Positions 1 to 8,088 are shown, counted from the stretch's first letter. The stretch is 34,354 bases of DNA from Candidatus Rokubacteria bacterium 13_1_40CM_68_15 (GCA_001917585.1 MNEG01000040.1:1-34354), one strand, 5' to 3'. Program-made: numbers and translations. The notes: a model not told the origin generated them from the sequence alone.

Positions 1-789
1 GGCGACCTCGGCTTCGGCCAGGTGGTGGCGCGCCGGGGCGTCGCGATCGCCATCGAGAAGGCGCGCGCCCAGGGGTTGTCCGCCGTCACGCTCAAGCGCA
101 CGAATCACGTCGGCCGGCTCGCCGACTGGGCGGAGACGGCGGCGGCGCATGGACTGATCGCGATGGTGTGGGTGAACGCGCCCATGTCCCTCAACGTGGC
201 GCCATGGGGCGGCGCCGCCCGCCGCCTCGGGACCAACCCGCACGCGATCGCCATCCCGGGCCCCGGCGGTACCGTCGCCATGTCACACGACTTCGCCACG
301 AGCGTGGTGGCCGAGGGCAAGCTCAAGGTGAAGTTCAACCGCGGTGAGAAGGCCGCGCCCGGGATCATGATCGACGCCGCCGGCCATCCTTCGACGGACC
401 CGCGCGAGTTCTACGCCGACCCGCCCGGCGCGCTGCTGACGGCGGGAGAGCACAAGGGCTACGGTCTTTCGCTCGCCGTCGAGATCCTGGCCGGGATCCT
501 TTCCGGCACGGGCGCCGCGCGGCCGACGCCCGGTGCCGTGCAGAACGGAACGCTGATCATCTGTCTCGATCCCATGCGCTTCCTGCCCCCCGGTGACTTC
601 CACGCCCAGGTGGCTGAGCTGTTCGGCTTCGTGCGCTCGGCTCCGCTGGCGCCGGGCGCCAAGGAGATCCTCGTTCCCGGCGAGCCGGAAGCGCGGATGG
701 AGCGCGAGCGCCGTGCCGTCGGCGTGCCTCTCGACGACGAGACGTGGCGCCAGCTCCGCGAGTGCGCGAGCGAAGCCGGCGCCGTCTGA
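1..789 (+). CDS. Ldh-family NAD(P)-dependent oxidoreductase (malate/lactate dehydrogenase type), 5' partial
   Basis: The reading frame is open from base 1, so the N-terminus lies outside the window; 262 residues plus the stop remain. The visible part matches the Ldh_2 fold family, which reduces or oxidises 2-hydroxy acids such as malate, lactate, ureidoglycolate or sulfolactate with NAD(P). Recognisable family segments are TNHVGRLADW, LGTNPHAIAIPGP, a region with D-FATSVVAEGK, DAAGHPSTDP and GEHKGYGLSLAVEILAG. The substrate cannot be told from sequence. The stop shares its last base with the ATG of the next gene (TGATG), so the two are probably translated together. The downstream permease could carry the substrate, but that is only context. 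Confidence 0.88.
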   Translation, partial: GDLGFGQVVARRGVAIAIEKARAQGLSAVTLKRTNHVGRLADWAETAAAHGLIAMVWVNAPMSLNVAPWGGAARRLGTNPHAIAIPGPGGTVAMSHDFATSVVAEGKLKVKFNRGEKAAPGIMIDAAGHPSTDPREFYADPPGALLTAGEHKGYGLSLAVEILAGILSGTGAARPTPGAVQNGTLIICLDPMRFLPPGDFHAQVAELFGFVRSAPLAPGAKEILVPGEPEARMERERRAVGVPLDDETWRQLRECASEAGAV

Positions 790-1013
790 TGCTCGCCGTC
801 GTCACGATGAAGGAGATCGACGCGATCTTCGCCGTCACCGACGCCCTCGGCATCCATCGCGAGAAGCTCGTCATCCCGCTGGGGCCGTCCACGCCCGGAC
901 GTGTGCGCAAGCTGCCCAGCGGCAAGCTCGAGATCACCGTCGAGGCGGCACGGCCGCTCGACGTCTGGCTCCGCGAGCTGCCCGCCTTGATCGCCGCCGT
1001 CGAGAAGACGTGA
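789..1013 (+). CDS. 74-aa protein of unknown function in the Ldh/permease operon
   Basis: I do not recognise this family. The ATG at 789 overlaps the upstream stop by one base (TGATG), and its own TGA overlaps the GTG of the permease (GTGA at 1010-1013). Coupling at both ends is the main evidence that it is real. The 74 residues start MLAVVTMKEIDAIFAV, look like a small soluble alpha/beta protein with no cysteine and no membrane segment, and show normal codon use (G/C in third positions). A role as an accessory to the neighbouring dehydrogenase or transporter is possible but unsupported. Confidence 0.6.
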   Translation: MLAVVTMKEIDAIFAVTDALGIHREKLVIPLGPSTPGRVRKLPSGKLEITVEAARPLDVWLRELPALIAAVEKT

Positions 1014-2344
1014 CGGGCGGCCTCCGGCGGGAGCTCGGCCTCCTCCCGCTGGCCGCCGTCGTGTTCTTCAACGTCAGCGGTGGTCCCTACGGCATCGAGG
1101 ACATGGTGCCGGCGTTCGGTCCCGGCCCCGCGTTGCTCCTTCTCGTCGTCACACCGCTGTTGTGGAGTCTTCCCGTCTCGCTGGCGATGGCCGAGCTCGC
1201 CTCGGCCCTGCCCGACGAGGGCGGCTACGTGACGTGGACAGCGCGCGCCTTCGGCCCGTTCTGGGGCTTCCAGGTCGGCTGGTGGTCATGGCTCGACTCG
1301 TTCGTGGACGTCGCGGTCTACCCGGCACTCTTCGTCGAGTACGCGCGTTTCTGGGTGCCCGCGATGACGGCGGGCGAGCGCTGGCTGCTCGCCGCGGCGT
1401 TCATCGTGGTGCTGACCGCGCTCAACGTGCTGGGTGTGCGTCCTGTCGGCCGCGCGGCCGTCGTCCTGGCCGCGGCGGCGCTCCTGCCCGTGGTCGGACT
1501 CATCGGCGCCAGCCTCGCCGGGGCACGCGTGGTGCCGTGGACGCCGTTTCTCGCCGAGGGCCGCACGCTCGGCGTCGGGCTCGGCGTGGGGCTGGCCGTC
1601 GTCATGTGGAACTACTCGGGCTGGGACACGCCCGCGACCGTTCTCGGCGAGACCCGCACGCCCGAGCACGCCTTCCGGGCCGCCCTCTTCCTGGCCTTGC
1701 CCGTGATCGCGGTCGCCTACGTGCTGACGGTGGGCGGCGCGCTCGCCACCGGCCGTGTGGAACCCGACGTGTGGCGGACAGGCGGCTTACCCGACGTCGC
1801 CCGCGCCGTCGGTGGCGCCGGCCTGGCCTGGGCCATCGCCGTCGGTGCCGTCGTGAGCACGGCCGGACTGTTCCTGTCGCTCACGCTCACCAACTCGCGG
1901 CTGCCGTACGTGCTCGGAGATCGGGGCGCGCTGCCAGCCGCCTTCGCCGCCGTGCACCCGCGCTTCGGCACGCCGTGGGTGTCCGTGCTCGTCTCGGCCG
2001 CATGCTACGCGGCGTGCGCCGCGTTCTCGTTCCGCGAGCTCATCGTCCTCAACGTGTGGCTCTACTCGCTGAGCCTGCTGGTCGAGCTCGCCGCGTTCGT
2101 GCGGTTACGGGCCGCCGAGCCCGATCTCCACCGGCCGTGGCGCGTTCCCGGCGGCATGGCGGGCGCCGTCACGGTGGCGGTGCTGCCGTCGTGCTTCGCG
2201 CTCGGCGCCATGGCGACGGCCGGTTGGACGAACACCATCGCGGGTATCATCGCGGCGCTGTCCGGCCCCGTGGTCTATGCGATGTCGGCGCGGTTTCGAG
2301 CGCCGGCGCTGCCGGCACGGGGCGTAGCCCCTCCGAGGCGATGA
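1010..2344 (+). CDS. APC-superfamily amino acid/polyamine permease
   Basis: This is a 444-residue polytopic membrane protein of the amino acid-polyamine-organocation superfamily, expected in the inner membrane. The first helix region contains GLLPLAAVVFFNVSGGPYG, resembling the unwound glycine-rich TM1 that binds substrate in APC carriers. About 12 hydrophobic segments follow, with the TM6-like GLAVVMWNYSGWDTPATVLGE. The family exchanges or co-transports amino acids or amines; the substrate here is unknown. The chosen start is GTG 1010, which overlaps the stop of the upstream small gene (GTGA) and begins just before the first helix. The stop overlaps the corA start (ATGA at 2341-2344). A GGGGC-GTA-GCCCC hairpin lies within its last codons. 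Confidence 0.87.
   Translation: MTGGLRRELGLLPLAAVVFFNVSGGPYGIEDMVPAFGPGPALLLLVVTPLLWSLPVSLAMAELASALPDEGGYVTWTARAFGPFWGFQVGWWSWLDSFVDVAVYPALFVEYARFWVPAMTAGERWLLAAAFIVVLTALNVLGVRPVGRAAVVLAAAALLPVVGLIGASLAGARVVPWTPFLAEGRTLGVGLGVGLAVVMWNYSGWDTPATVLGETRTPEHAFRAALFLALPVIAVAYVLTVGGALATGRVEPDVWRTGGLPDVARAVGGAGLAWAIAVGAVVSTAGLFLSLTLTNSRLPYVLGDRGALPAAFAAVHPRFGTPWVSVLVSAACYAACAAFSFRELIVLNVWLYSLSLLVELAAFVRLRAAEPDLHRPWRVPGGMAGAVTVAVLPSCFALGAMATAGWTNTIAGIIAALSGPVVYAMSARFRAPALPARGVAPPRR
2319..2331 (+). repeat. GGGGC-GTA-GCCCC hairpin, copy 1
   Basis: A 5-bp perfect stem with a 3-nt loop lies in the last codons of the permease gene, 10 bp before the corA start. The same core recurs at 8339 and, inverted, at 24941. 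Confidence 0.6.
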
Positions 2345-3312
2345 GCGTCGTCGTCAACTCCGTGGCGTACGCGAACGGTCGCAAGCTGGGCGACGTCCCC
2401 ATCGCCGACGTCAGTGAGGTCGCGAAAGGGCCCAACCGCTTCGTCTGGATCGGGCTCCACGAGCCGGACGCGGCGCTGCTGCGGCAGGTGCAGGCGGAGT
2501 TCGGGCTGCACGACCTCGCCGTGGAGGATGCGCTGCGTGCGCACCAGCGGCCCAAGCTGGAGCGCTACGGCGACTCGATCTTCGTCGTGCTGCGCACGGC
2601 CCGGTGCGTCGACGGCCGGGTGGAGTTCGGAGAGACGGAGATCTTCGTCGGCCCGCACTACGTCGTCTCGGTGCGCCACGGCTCCTCGCTCTCGTATGCC
2701 GAGGTACGAGGGCGCTGCGAGGCGACGCCGCCTCTGCTCGCCAAGGGCCCGGCCTTCGTCCTCTACGCGCTGATGGACTTCGTCGTGGATCAGTACTTCC
2801 CGATCGTCGACACGCTGGAGGACGAGCTGGAGGCGCTCGAGGAGGACGTCTTCGGTCGGACGTTCAATCGGGAGACGACCACGAGGATCTACCGGCTCAA
2901 GCGCGGCCTGGTCGACGTCAAGCGCGCGATCTCACCGCTGGTGGACGTCTGCAACCGGCTCACGCGCTGGGACAACGAGCTGATCCCCGACGACGTGCGG
3001 GCGTACTTCCGCGACGTCTACGACCACGTCATCCGGATCAACGAGCTCGTCGATACGCTGCGGGAGCTGCTCACGACGGCCCTCGAGGCGAACCTGTCGC
3101 TGATCGCCGTGTCCCAGAACGAGGACATGAAGCGGCTGGCCGGGTGGGCGGCCATCATCGCGGTGCCGACGATGATCGCCGGCATCTACGGCATGAACTT
3201 CCGCTTCATGCCCGAGCTCGAGTGGCGCTGGGCCTATCCGGTGGTGATGGGCGTGATGCTCGGGCTGTGTGGGTTCCTGTACTACAAGTTCAAGCAATCC
3301 GGCTGGCTGTGA
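2341..3312 (+). CDS. corA: CorA-type magnesium/cobalt transporter
   Basis: The 323-aa product has the CorA layout: a cytoplasmic alpha/beta N-terminal domain, a long charged helical region (LEDELEALEEDVFGR onwards) that forms the funnel, and two C-terminal membrane helices. The first helix ends in the selectivity motif GMN (residues about 284-286, in IYGMNF) followed by the short FRFMPE loop. The protein forms a homopentameric channel for Mg2+, sometimes Co2+ or Ni2+, in the inner membrane. Its ATG overlaps the permease stop (ATGA), so it is the last gene of the operon that begins before base 1. A 17-bp direct repeat and a hairpin follow its stop. Confidence 0.93.
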   Translation: MSVVVNSVAYANGRKLGDVPIADVSEVAKGPNRFVWIGLHEPDAALLRQVQAEFGLHDLAVEDALRAHQRPKLERYGDSIFVVLRTARCVDGRVEFGETEIFVGPHYVVSVRHGSSLSYAEVRGRCEATPPLLAKGPAFVLYALMDFVVDQYFPIVDTLEDELEALEEDVFGRTFNRETTTRIYRLKRGLVDVKRAISPLVDVCNRLTRWDNELIPDDVRAYFRDVYDHVIRINELVDTLRELLTTALEANLSLIAVSQNEDMKRLAGWAAIIAVPTMIAGIYGMNFRFMPELEWRWAYPVVMGVMLGLCGFLYYKFKQSGWL

Positions 3313-3351
3313 TGTTGTAACGAAGCCGGGAGATTGTTGTAACGAAGCCGG
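3313..3351 (+). repeat. 17-bp direct repeat immediately after corA
   Basis: TGTTGTAACGAAGCCGG occurs at 3313-3329 and again at 3335-3351, separated by 5 bp (period 22). It begins directly after the corA stop codon, in the convergent gap before the minus-strand gene at 3408. The second copy runs into a hairpin. Function unknown; it may be a local duplication or part of a 3' processing or termination region. Confidence 0.75.
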
Positions 3352-3361
3352 AAGGCCGGCT
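3346..3361 (+). terminator. Hairpin downstream of corA, possible terminator
   Basis: AGCCGG-AAGG-CCGGCT forms a perfect 6-bp GC-rich stem with a 4-nt loop, 33 bp after the corA stop. It lacks a following U-tract, so it is a weak candidate for intrinsic termination. The stem is self-complementary and could serve either convergent operon. Confidence 0.4.
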
Positions 3362-3407
3362 CATTCCGTGGGTGGCGTGGTCTAGGTGCGGGGTGGCTCC
3401 GTAGCTC

Positions 3408-3794
3408 TCACCGATCTATTGAAGTTCTCGTCGTGTGAGGTCCTCGTCCCGCCTTCAAATTCTCGTCGATAACTCGGGCGAGACAGTCCAGGTCACCTAG
3501 CGAGTACACGTAGGTCTTCCAGCCGGTCGCGACGTGATCCGAGCTCTCGCCCCCACGCGGCTCGGGGTAGATCGTGACGCCGACGTTGGGGCCGGCGCTC
3601 GTGCATCCACCGGCGCACGCCGAGCGCAGGGTCACGCGGTCCCCGACGCCACGCGCTGCCGTCAGCGCCGCCAGATGATGGGCCACGGCGCGGGCGTCGA
3701 GCCGCCGCGCCCGGCCGCCGCGCTCGAGCGGCAGCACGACGACCCCCGGCTCGTTCGGACAGACGGTGATCACGAGACTGCGCCGCTGCCTCAT
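3408..3794 (-). CDS. Cysteine-containing metal/[2Fe-2S]-binding thioredoxin-like protein (DUF1636-like)
   Basis: This 128-aa protein carries four cysteines at about residues 12 (VCPNEPG), 60 and 64 (ACAGGCTSAGPNVG) and 104 (GDLDCLARVI). It ends with a WKTYVYSLGDLD stretch resembling DUF1636 and thioredoxin-like (2Fe-2S) ferredoxin proteins. I infer a small soluble redox or metal-binding protein. Its ATG overlaps the stop of the upstream kinase gene (ATGA at 3791-3794), so the two are co-translated. Relatives of DUF1636 are often found near cobalamin or metal genes, but here the partner is a sugar kinase, which is odd. The family assignment is tentative; the cysteines are directly visible. Confidence 0.7.
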   Translation of the reverse strand: MRQRRSLVITVCPNEPGVVVLPLERGGRARRLDARAVAHHLAALTAARGVGDRVTLRSACAGGCTSAGPNVGVTIYPEPRGGESSDHVATGWKTYVYSLGDLDCLARVIDENLKAGRGPHTTRTSIDR

Positions 3795-4663
3795 CGGGAA
3801 TTCTTTCGTGTGCGTGGGGAATTTTTACCGGCGAGACGCTCGGCGAGGCGGGCGGCGGCGGCGACCGGCGGCCGCGCCGGCGCCACCCAGCGCGCCCGCA
3901 GGCCGGCGCGGGCCAGGGCACGGCCCACGCCTGCCCGGTACCAGTCGTCGCCGAGCACGCTGCCGGCCCACGAGACCAGCACGGGCGACGAGAGACGAAG
4001 CCGTCGCGAGATGTCGAGGATGTGCGCGGCCAGGTGCGCCTGACCCGAGCTCACGATGCGCTTCGCCTCCCGATTGCCGCGCCGCGCGCGGCGGATCACA
4101 CCGGGAGCCAGGGCCGCGATTCGACCGACCGGGTTCCGCGCGCGGAGGAGTGCGAGGGCGGGAAGGATGTCGTCCCCGCGCGAGGTCGCCCGCAGCCATT
4201 CGCGGCCGAGCCAGAACCCCGAGCCTTCGTCGCCGAGGAGCGGTCCAAGACCACCTGCGCGCGTCCATCGACCGCGACCGTCGCGACCGACGGCGATGGA
4301 CCCTGTTCCGGCCAGGATCAGCACGCCGGCCTCTCCATCGAGCGCCCCGAGCAGAGCGGCCTGAGCGTCCGGCACGACGAGGACCCGACTCGCGAGACCA
4401 CCCAGCCGTTGCGCGAGCGCCTGGCGCTCACGTTCGGTCCAGATGCCCTTCGCGGCGACGACGAGGGCCGCCACGGTACGGCCCGACCACTGCTGACGCT
4501 TCCAGAGCTTACGCAAAAGATTTCCAAGATCGTTTTCGTCAGTCGTGGGGCCCTCGTGCCGCCCCCACGGACGCCCATTGACGAGGGCGAGGACGCGGAT
4601 CTGGGTTCCCCCAAGGTCCACGCCCACGGCAAGGCGGCCTTCGTTGTGTCGAATCGCGGACAT
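3791..4663 (-). CDS. BadF/BadG/BcrA/BcrD-family sugar kinase (GlcNAc/MurNAc kinase-like)
   Basis: The 290-aa product has the ASKHA ATPase layout. Phosphate-1 motif GVDLGGTQIRV is at residues 14-24, followed by a PDAQAALLGAL segment with the conserved Asp. The phosphate-2 motif is ILAGTGSIAVGRDG, and GGLGPLLGDEGSGFWLG is typical of N-acetylglucosamine kinases of this family. Characterised members such as clostridial and Tannerella MurK phosphorylate MurNAc and/or GlcNAc at O6. Start ATG 4663 places the phosphate-1 motif at the usual distance from the N-terminus. NagZ, NamZ and MurQ genes within 9 kb make a role in cell-wall amino-sugar salvage likely: its product would be the MurQ substrate. 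Sequence alone does not separate MurNAc from GlcNAc specificity. Confidence 0.82.
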   Translation of the reverse strand: MSAIRHNEGRLAVGVDLGGTQIRVLALVNGRPWGRHEGPTTDENDLGNLLRKLWKRQQWSGRTVAALVVAAKGIWTERERQALAQRLGGLASRVLVVPDAQAALLGALDGEAGVLILAGTGSIAVGRDGRGRWTRAGGLGPLLGDEGSGFWLGREWLRATSRGDDILPALALLRARNPVGRIAALAPGVIRRARRGNREAKRIVSSGQAHLAAHILDISRRLRLSSPVLVSWAGSVLGDDWYRAGVGRALARAGLRARWVAPARPPVAAAARLAERLAGKNSPRTRKNSR

Positions 4664-4790
4664 GGCGTGACTTCCTGTCCGTATTGTGCGGCACGAGACG
4701 GGTCGGCACGGTCTCGAAATCAGTCGCTTAGACCCGTAAGTAGCGCTGGCACGGTAGATGCTTGAAAAACGCGCCAGAGGCCTCCCACCC

Positions 4791-5414
4791 ATGAGCAAGG
4801 CACTTGCAGCGTGGTTCCTGGTAGCGGCCGCGGCCGCCTCGCCGGCCGTGACGCCTCGCGACGTGGTCCAGGGCGCCGTCGCGCGCGTCATCGCCACGCT
4901 CGAAGACGCCAAGTTGCCGGGTGAGGCGCTCAACGGCTCGCGTCCGAACGCCGACCGGGTCCGCATCGAGATCCGTCGCATCGCCACCGACCTCTTCGAC
5001 TTCGAGGAGATTGCTCGCCGCGCGCTGTCCCGGCACTGGGCCGGCCGGACGCGGGCGGAGCAGACGGAGTTCACCTCGCTGTTCACCGACCTCCTCGAGC
5101 GCTCGTACGTTGGCAAGATCGAGTCCTACTCCGGAGAGAAGATCGTCTACACGGGCGAGGTCGTGGACGGCACCTACGCCACCGTCCGCTCCCGCATCAT
5201 CACTCGCCGCCGGACCGACACGGCCCTCGACTACCGCATGCACGAGATCGACGGCCGCTGGAAGGTGTACGACGTCCTCATCGACGGGGTGAGCTTCGTG
5301 TCGACCTACCGCAGCGAGTTCAACCGCGTGATCCAGTCGTCCTCCTATGACGAGCTGGTCGAGCGGCTCCGCAAGAAGCGGATCGACGTCCTCGCCGTCA
5401 GCGGTAAGAGCTAA
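4791..5414 (+). CDS. mlaC: MlaC-like phospholipid-binding ABC transporter auxiliary protein
   Basis: The 207-aa product begins with a short basic N-terminus and hydrophobic stretch (KALAAWFLVAAAAAS), a likely signal peptide. The mature part matches the MlaC/Ttg2D family: VRIEIRRIATDLFDFEEIARRALSR-type text, an LLERSYVGKIESYSGEKI region, and a C-terminal GRWKVYDVLIDGVSFVSTYRSEF. MlaC proteins shuttle phospholipid through the periplasm between the outer membrane and an MlaFEDB ABC transporter. No mla partners are in the window, so this is an orphan copy here. ATG 4791 is preferred to 4758 because AGAGG lies about 10 nt upstream and the signal peptide begins cleanly. Confidence 0.88.
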   Translation: MSKALAAWFLVAAAAASPAVTPRDVVQGAVARVIATLEDAKLPGEALNGSRPNADRVRIEIRRIATDLFDFEEIARRALSRHWAGRTRAEQTEFTSLFTDLLERSYVGKIESYSGEKIVYTGEVVDGTYATVRSRIITRRRTDTALDYRMHEIDGRWKVYDVLIDGVSFVSTYRSEFNRVIQSSSYDELVERLRKKRIDVLAVSGKS

Positions 5415-5433
5415 GTTTCTCGACCTCCCCGAG

Positions 5434-5439
5434 TATGAT
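5434..5439 (+). promoter_or_regulatory. -10-like box directly before the symporter start
   Basis: TATGAT ends 5 nt before the GTG at 5445, so transcription starting about 7 nt downstream would begin at or next to the start codon. No good -35 box is visible at 16-18 bp. Candidate leaderless promoter. Confidence 0.4.
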
Positions 5440-5444
5440 GGGGC

Positions 5445-6968
5445 GTGCCCGCCACGCCCGTGAGCGCGCTCACCTGGCCGGACTACGCCGTCCTGGCCGG
5501 GTCGCTGGGCCTGCTCCTCTTCATCGGCTTCCGGCTCACCGGCGAGCAGCACGACACCGTCGACTTCTTCCTCGCCCGCCGCCGCGTGCCCTGGTGGGCC
5601 GCCTGCCTGTCGTTCCTGGCCACGGAGATCAGCGCCGTCACCATCATCTCCGTGCCGGCCACCGCCTACAGCGAGAACTGGGAGTACGTCCAGTTCTTCA
5701 TCGGCTCGAGCCTGGCCAAGTGGGCGGTCGCCTTCCTCTTCATCCCGGCCTTCTATCGTTACGAGGTCACGACGATCTACCAGTTCCTGCTCCATCGCTT
5801 CGGCCAGCGCAGCCAGGTGACGGCGTCGATCTTCTTCTTCATCACCCGGCTGGCCGGCTCGGGGGCCCGCCTGACGATGACGGCGCTCGCCGTCGGCTAC
5901 CTGATGGGCTGGTCGCTCGTGCCAACCATCGTCATCTTCAGCGTCGTGTCGATCCTCTACATCGCGACGGGCGGGGTGAAGGCGGTCGTGTGGACGAACG
6001 TGTTCCAGGCCGTCATGTTCCTGGTCGCGGGCGCCGTCACACTCGGCTTCCTCGTCACTCGCATCGATGGCGGGGTCGGCGCCGTGCTCCACATGGCGGG
6101 TGAGGCGGGCCGCCTGAACGTGGTCAACTGGGGGCCGGCGCCCGGCGCGCCCGACTTCTGGAGCCGGATCTTCACCAATCCGAACATCGTATGGGTGGCC
6201 CTACTCAACGGCTTCATCGGCTCGATGGCGGCCTTCGGCACCGACCACGACCTCATGCAGCGCCTGCTCACGGTGGAAACGCGGCGCGAAAGTCAGTGGA
6301 CCCTGTCACTCACGCCGCTCGGCACGCTGGTGACCTTGATCATCTACCTCGGGCTGGGCGCGGGACTCTTCGCGTATTACACGCAGCACCCGGCCCCGAC
6401 GCTCGCGCGCACGGACGAGATCCTGCCCCACTTCGTCAGGTCGGTGATGCCGGAAGTGCTGCGCGGGTTCATGCTGGCGGCGATCGTGCTGTCGTCCATC
6501 GACTCGCCGCTCGGCTCGCTGGCCGCCTCCTTCGTCACCGACATCTACCGGCCTCTGATCGTGCGCGGACGCAGCGAGCTCCACTATCTCCGCGTGTCGC
6601 GCGTCGCCGTCCTCGCCTTCGGGATCGTCCTCGGCGTGCTCGCCTGGGGCTTCGCGTTCGTGCCCGGCCAGATGCTGTGGACGGTGTTCAAGGTCGCGGG
6701 GGTCACGTCGGGCTCGTTGCTGGGTGTGTTCCTGCTCGGCCTGCTCACGCACCGGCGCGTGGGCGACTGGGCCAATGTCATGGCGATGGTGGCCATGGCG
6801 CTCGTGAACCTCGTTCTGCTGCTGCTCATCGAAACCAAGCGCCTTGCCCTGGGCTGGTCCTGGCTGGTGATCGTGGGCACGGCGGGGACGATCGTGCTCG
6901 CGCTGCTCCTGTCGCTGCCCGGCGGTTCGCGCCGCTCGGACCGACCTCTCAGAACCGACGGCCGGTGA
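5445..6968 (+). CDS. Sodium:solute symporter (SSS family)
   Basis: This 507-aa polytopic inner-membrane protein has about 13 hydrophobic segments. SSS-family features include DFFLARRRVPWWAACLSFLA, ATEISAVTIISVPATAY, a long SGARLTMTALAVGYLMGWS helix, and ATGGVKAVVWTNVFQAVMF, which resembles the TGGxxAVxxTDxxQ signature. The family couples Na+ to uptake of sugars, amino acids, vitamins or nucleosides. Because its neighbours are a BadF-type kinase, NagZ, NamZ and MurQ, uptake of MurNAc or GlcNAc is plausible. From memory, Tannerella MurT in the murTKQ locus is a comparable transporter. Start GTG 5445 is used; GTG 5460 is an alternative. The 3' end overlaps the convergent gene by 20 bp. Confidence 0.88.
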   Translation: MPATPVSALTWPDYAVLAGSLGLLLFIGFRLTGEQHDTVDFFLARRRVPWWAACLSFLATEISAVTIISVPATAYSENWEYVQFFIGSSLAKWAVAFLFIPAFYRYEVTTIYQFLLHRFGQRSQVTASIFFFITRLAGSGARLTMTALAVGYLMGWSLVPTIVIFSVVSILYIATGGVKAVVWTNVFQAVMFLVAGAVTLGFLVTRIDGGVGAVLHMAGEAGRLNVVNWGPAPGAPDFWSRIFTNPNIVWVALLNGFIGSMAAFGTDHDLMQRLLTVETRRESQWTLSLTPLGTLVTLIIYLGLGAGLFAYYTQHPAPTLARTDEILPHFVRSVMPEVLRGFMLAAIVLSSIDSPLGSLAASFVTDIYRPLIVRGRSELHYLRVSRVAVLAFGIVLGVLAWGFAFVPGQMLWTVFKVAGVTSGSLLGVFLLGLLTHRRVGDWANVMAMVAMALVNLVLLLLIETKRLALGWSWLVIVGTAGTIVLALLLSLPGGSRRSDRPLRTDGR

Positions 6969-8088
6969 TCGTGATCGCGCCGTCCGAGGCTCTGGTCCCG
7001 ACGTCCCCCGAGAGATAGAAGCCGCCGCGAAACCTCGTCGCAGTTGCGGCGGGATCGTCGAGATACTCCGTGGCGGCGAACGGGCTGGCGACGGCGATCG
7101 TGCCGTCCGCGACGACCTTCACGCGCACACCCCTCTGCGGGCGACCGATCGAGGCCGGCGCGCGCTCGGCCTCGGCCTCGCTGCTGACACTGACGGCGCC
7201 CGTCACCGCTGATCCGTAGACCTGACGCACGCGGCGACCGAAGCGACCGTGAAAGGCCGACGTCTCGGTCTCGGCCACGGGTGCCCGCGACGACACGACG
7301 GTCCTCAGCAGCCCGAGATCGGCTTCCACGCCGTCCGGCAGGCCGGCGAGCATCGCGAACAGGGGTGGGACGCCCTCGAGCACCGTGATGTGCTCGCAGG
7401 CGAGCAGGGTCAGCACTTCGCGAGGCCGGAACGTCTTCCCCGGGTAGATCGTCGCGCCCACGCAGAGGGCCGCGAGCAGCGTGGAGACGAGTCCGCTGCA
7501 GCCGAGGACGCGATCGCCCGCCTCGATGCCGAGGGCCTCGCGTAGTGCCTTGAGCTCGGCGAGGACCCCCGTGTGCGAGCGGACGACGTGCCGCCGGCGG
7601 TCGGGCGAATGCGTGACGAGCTGGAGCAGCGGCGGAGAGTCGTCGCTCGTGAGCGCGCGGGCCGGCGTCGCGCGCCGCTCGATGACGTCGGCTTCACCCG
7701 CGTGCAGCAGGACGAGCGCGGGCGGCTGCGGAAGATCGCTCGTCGCCGCGATGGCCGACGCCATCCCGGCGGTGTCGGTCACGAGCGTGGCAGGGTCGAG
7801 CTCGGCCAGCTGAGCGGCCAGCTCCGGCGTGGGACTGACGGGATCGAGCGGCGCAACCACGCCTCCGACCCGCGTCGCCGCGAGCAGGGCGGCGGCCAAG
7901 GCGCCTTCGGTCGGCAGCAAGAGCGCGACGCGCTGTCCCGGGCTGACGTGCGGCGCCATCGTCAGCGACAGCTGCGCTGACCAGCGGTGCAGATCGGCGA
8001 ATGTCAGCCGCATCGCGCCCGAGACGACGGCCGGGCCGGCAGGCGCGCGCCGACACTGATCGTCGAAAACGTCGCCGAGGGTCTTCAT
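6949..8088 (-). CDS. Truncated, degenerate adenylate-forming (AMP-binding/acyl-CoA synthetase-like) protein
   Basis: The 379 residues follow the N-terminal domain of ANL-family enzymes: DVFDDQCRRAPAGPAVV at the start, GQRVALLLPTEGALAAALLA near 51-70 and FYLSGDVGTRASDG near 357-370. The key motifs are eroded. The phosphate-binding loop (normally TSGTTGxPK) reads THSPDRRRH at 159-167. The YGxTE motif reads YGSAVTG at 291-297. The chain stops right after ITGRRF, so the C-terminal ~100-residue domain with the catalytic lysine is absent. Ordinary adenylation is unlikely; a pseudoenzyme or decaying gene fits better. Start ATG 8088 is preferred to an upstream TTG at 8112. Its 3' end overlaps the symporter gene tail-to-tail. 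Confidence 0.75.
   Translation of the reverse strand: MKTLGDVFDDQCRRAPAGPAVVSGAMRLTFADLHRWSAQLSLTMAPHVSPGQRVALLLPTEGALAAALLAATRVGGVVAPLDPVSPTPELAAQLAELDPATLVTDTAGMASAIAATSDLPQPPALVLLHAGEADVIERRATPARALTSDDSPPLLQLVTHSPDRRRHVVRSHTGVLAELKALREALGIEAGDRVLGCSGLVSTLLAALCVGATIYPGKTFRPREVLTLLACEHITVLEGVPPLFAMLAGLPDGVEADLGLLRTVVSSRAPVAETETSAFHGRFGRRVRQVYGSAVTGAVSVSSEAEAERAPASIGRPQRGVRVKVVADGTIAVASPFAATEYLDDPAATATRFRGGFYLSGDVGTRASDGAITITGRRF

Noticed and set aside
4728..6092. A 454-codon minus-strand open frame opposite mlaC and the symporter
   Set aside because: Asp/Glu/His-rich composition and full overlap with two recognised genes mark it as an antisense shadow.
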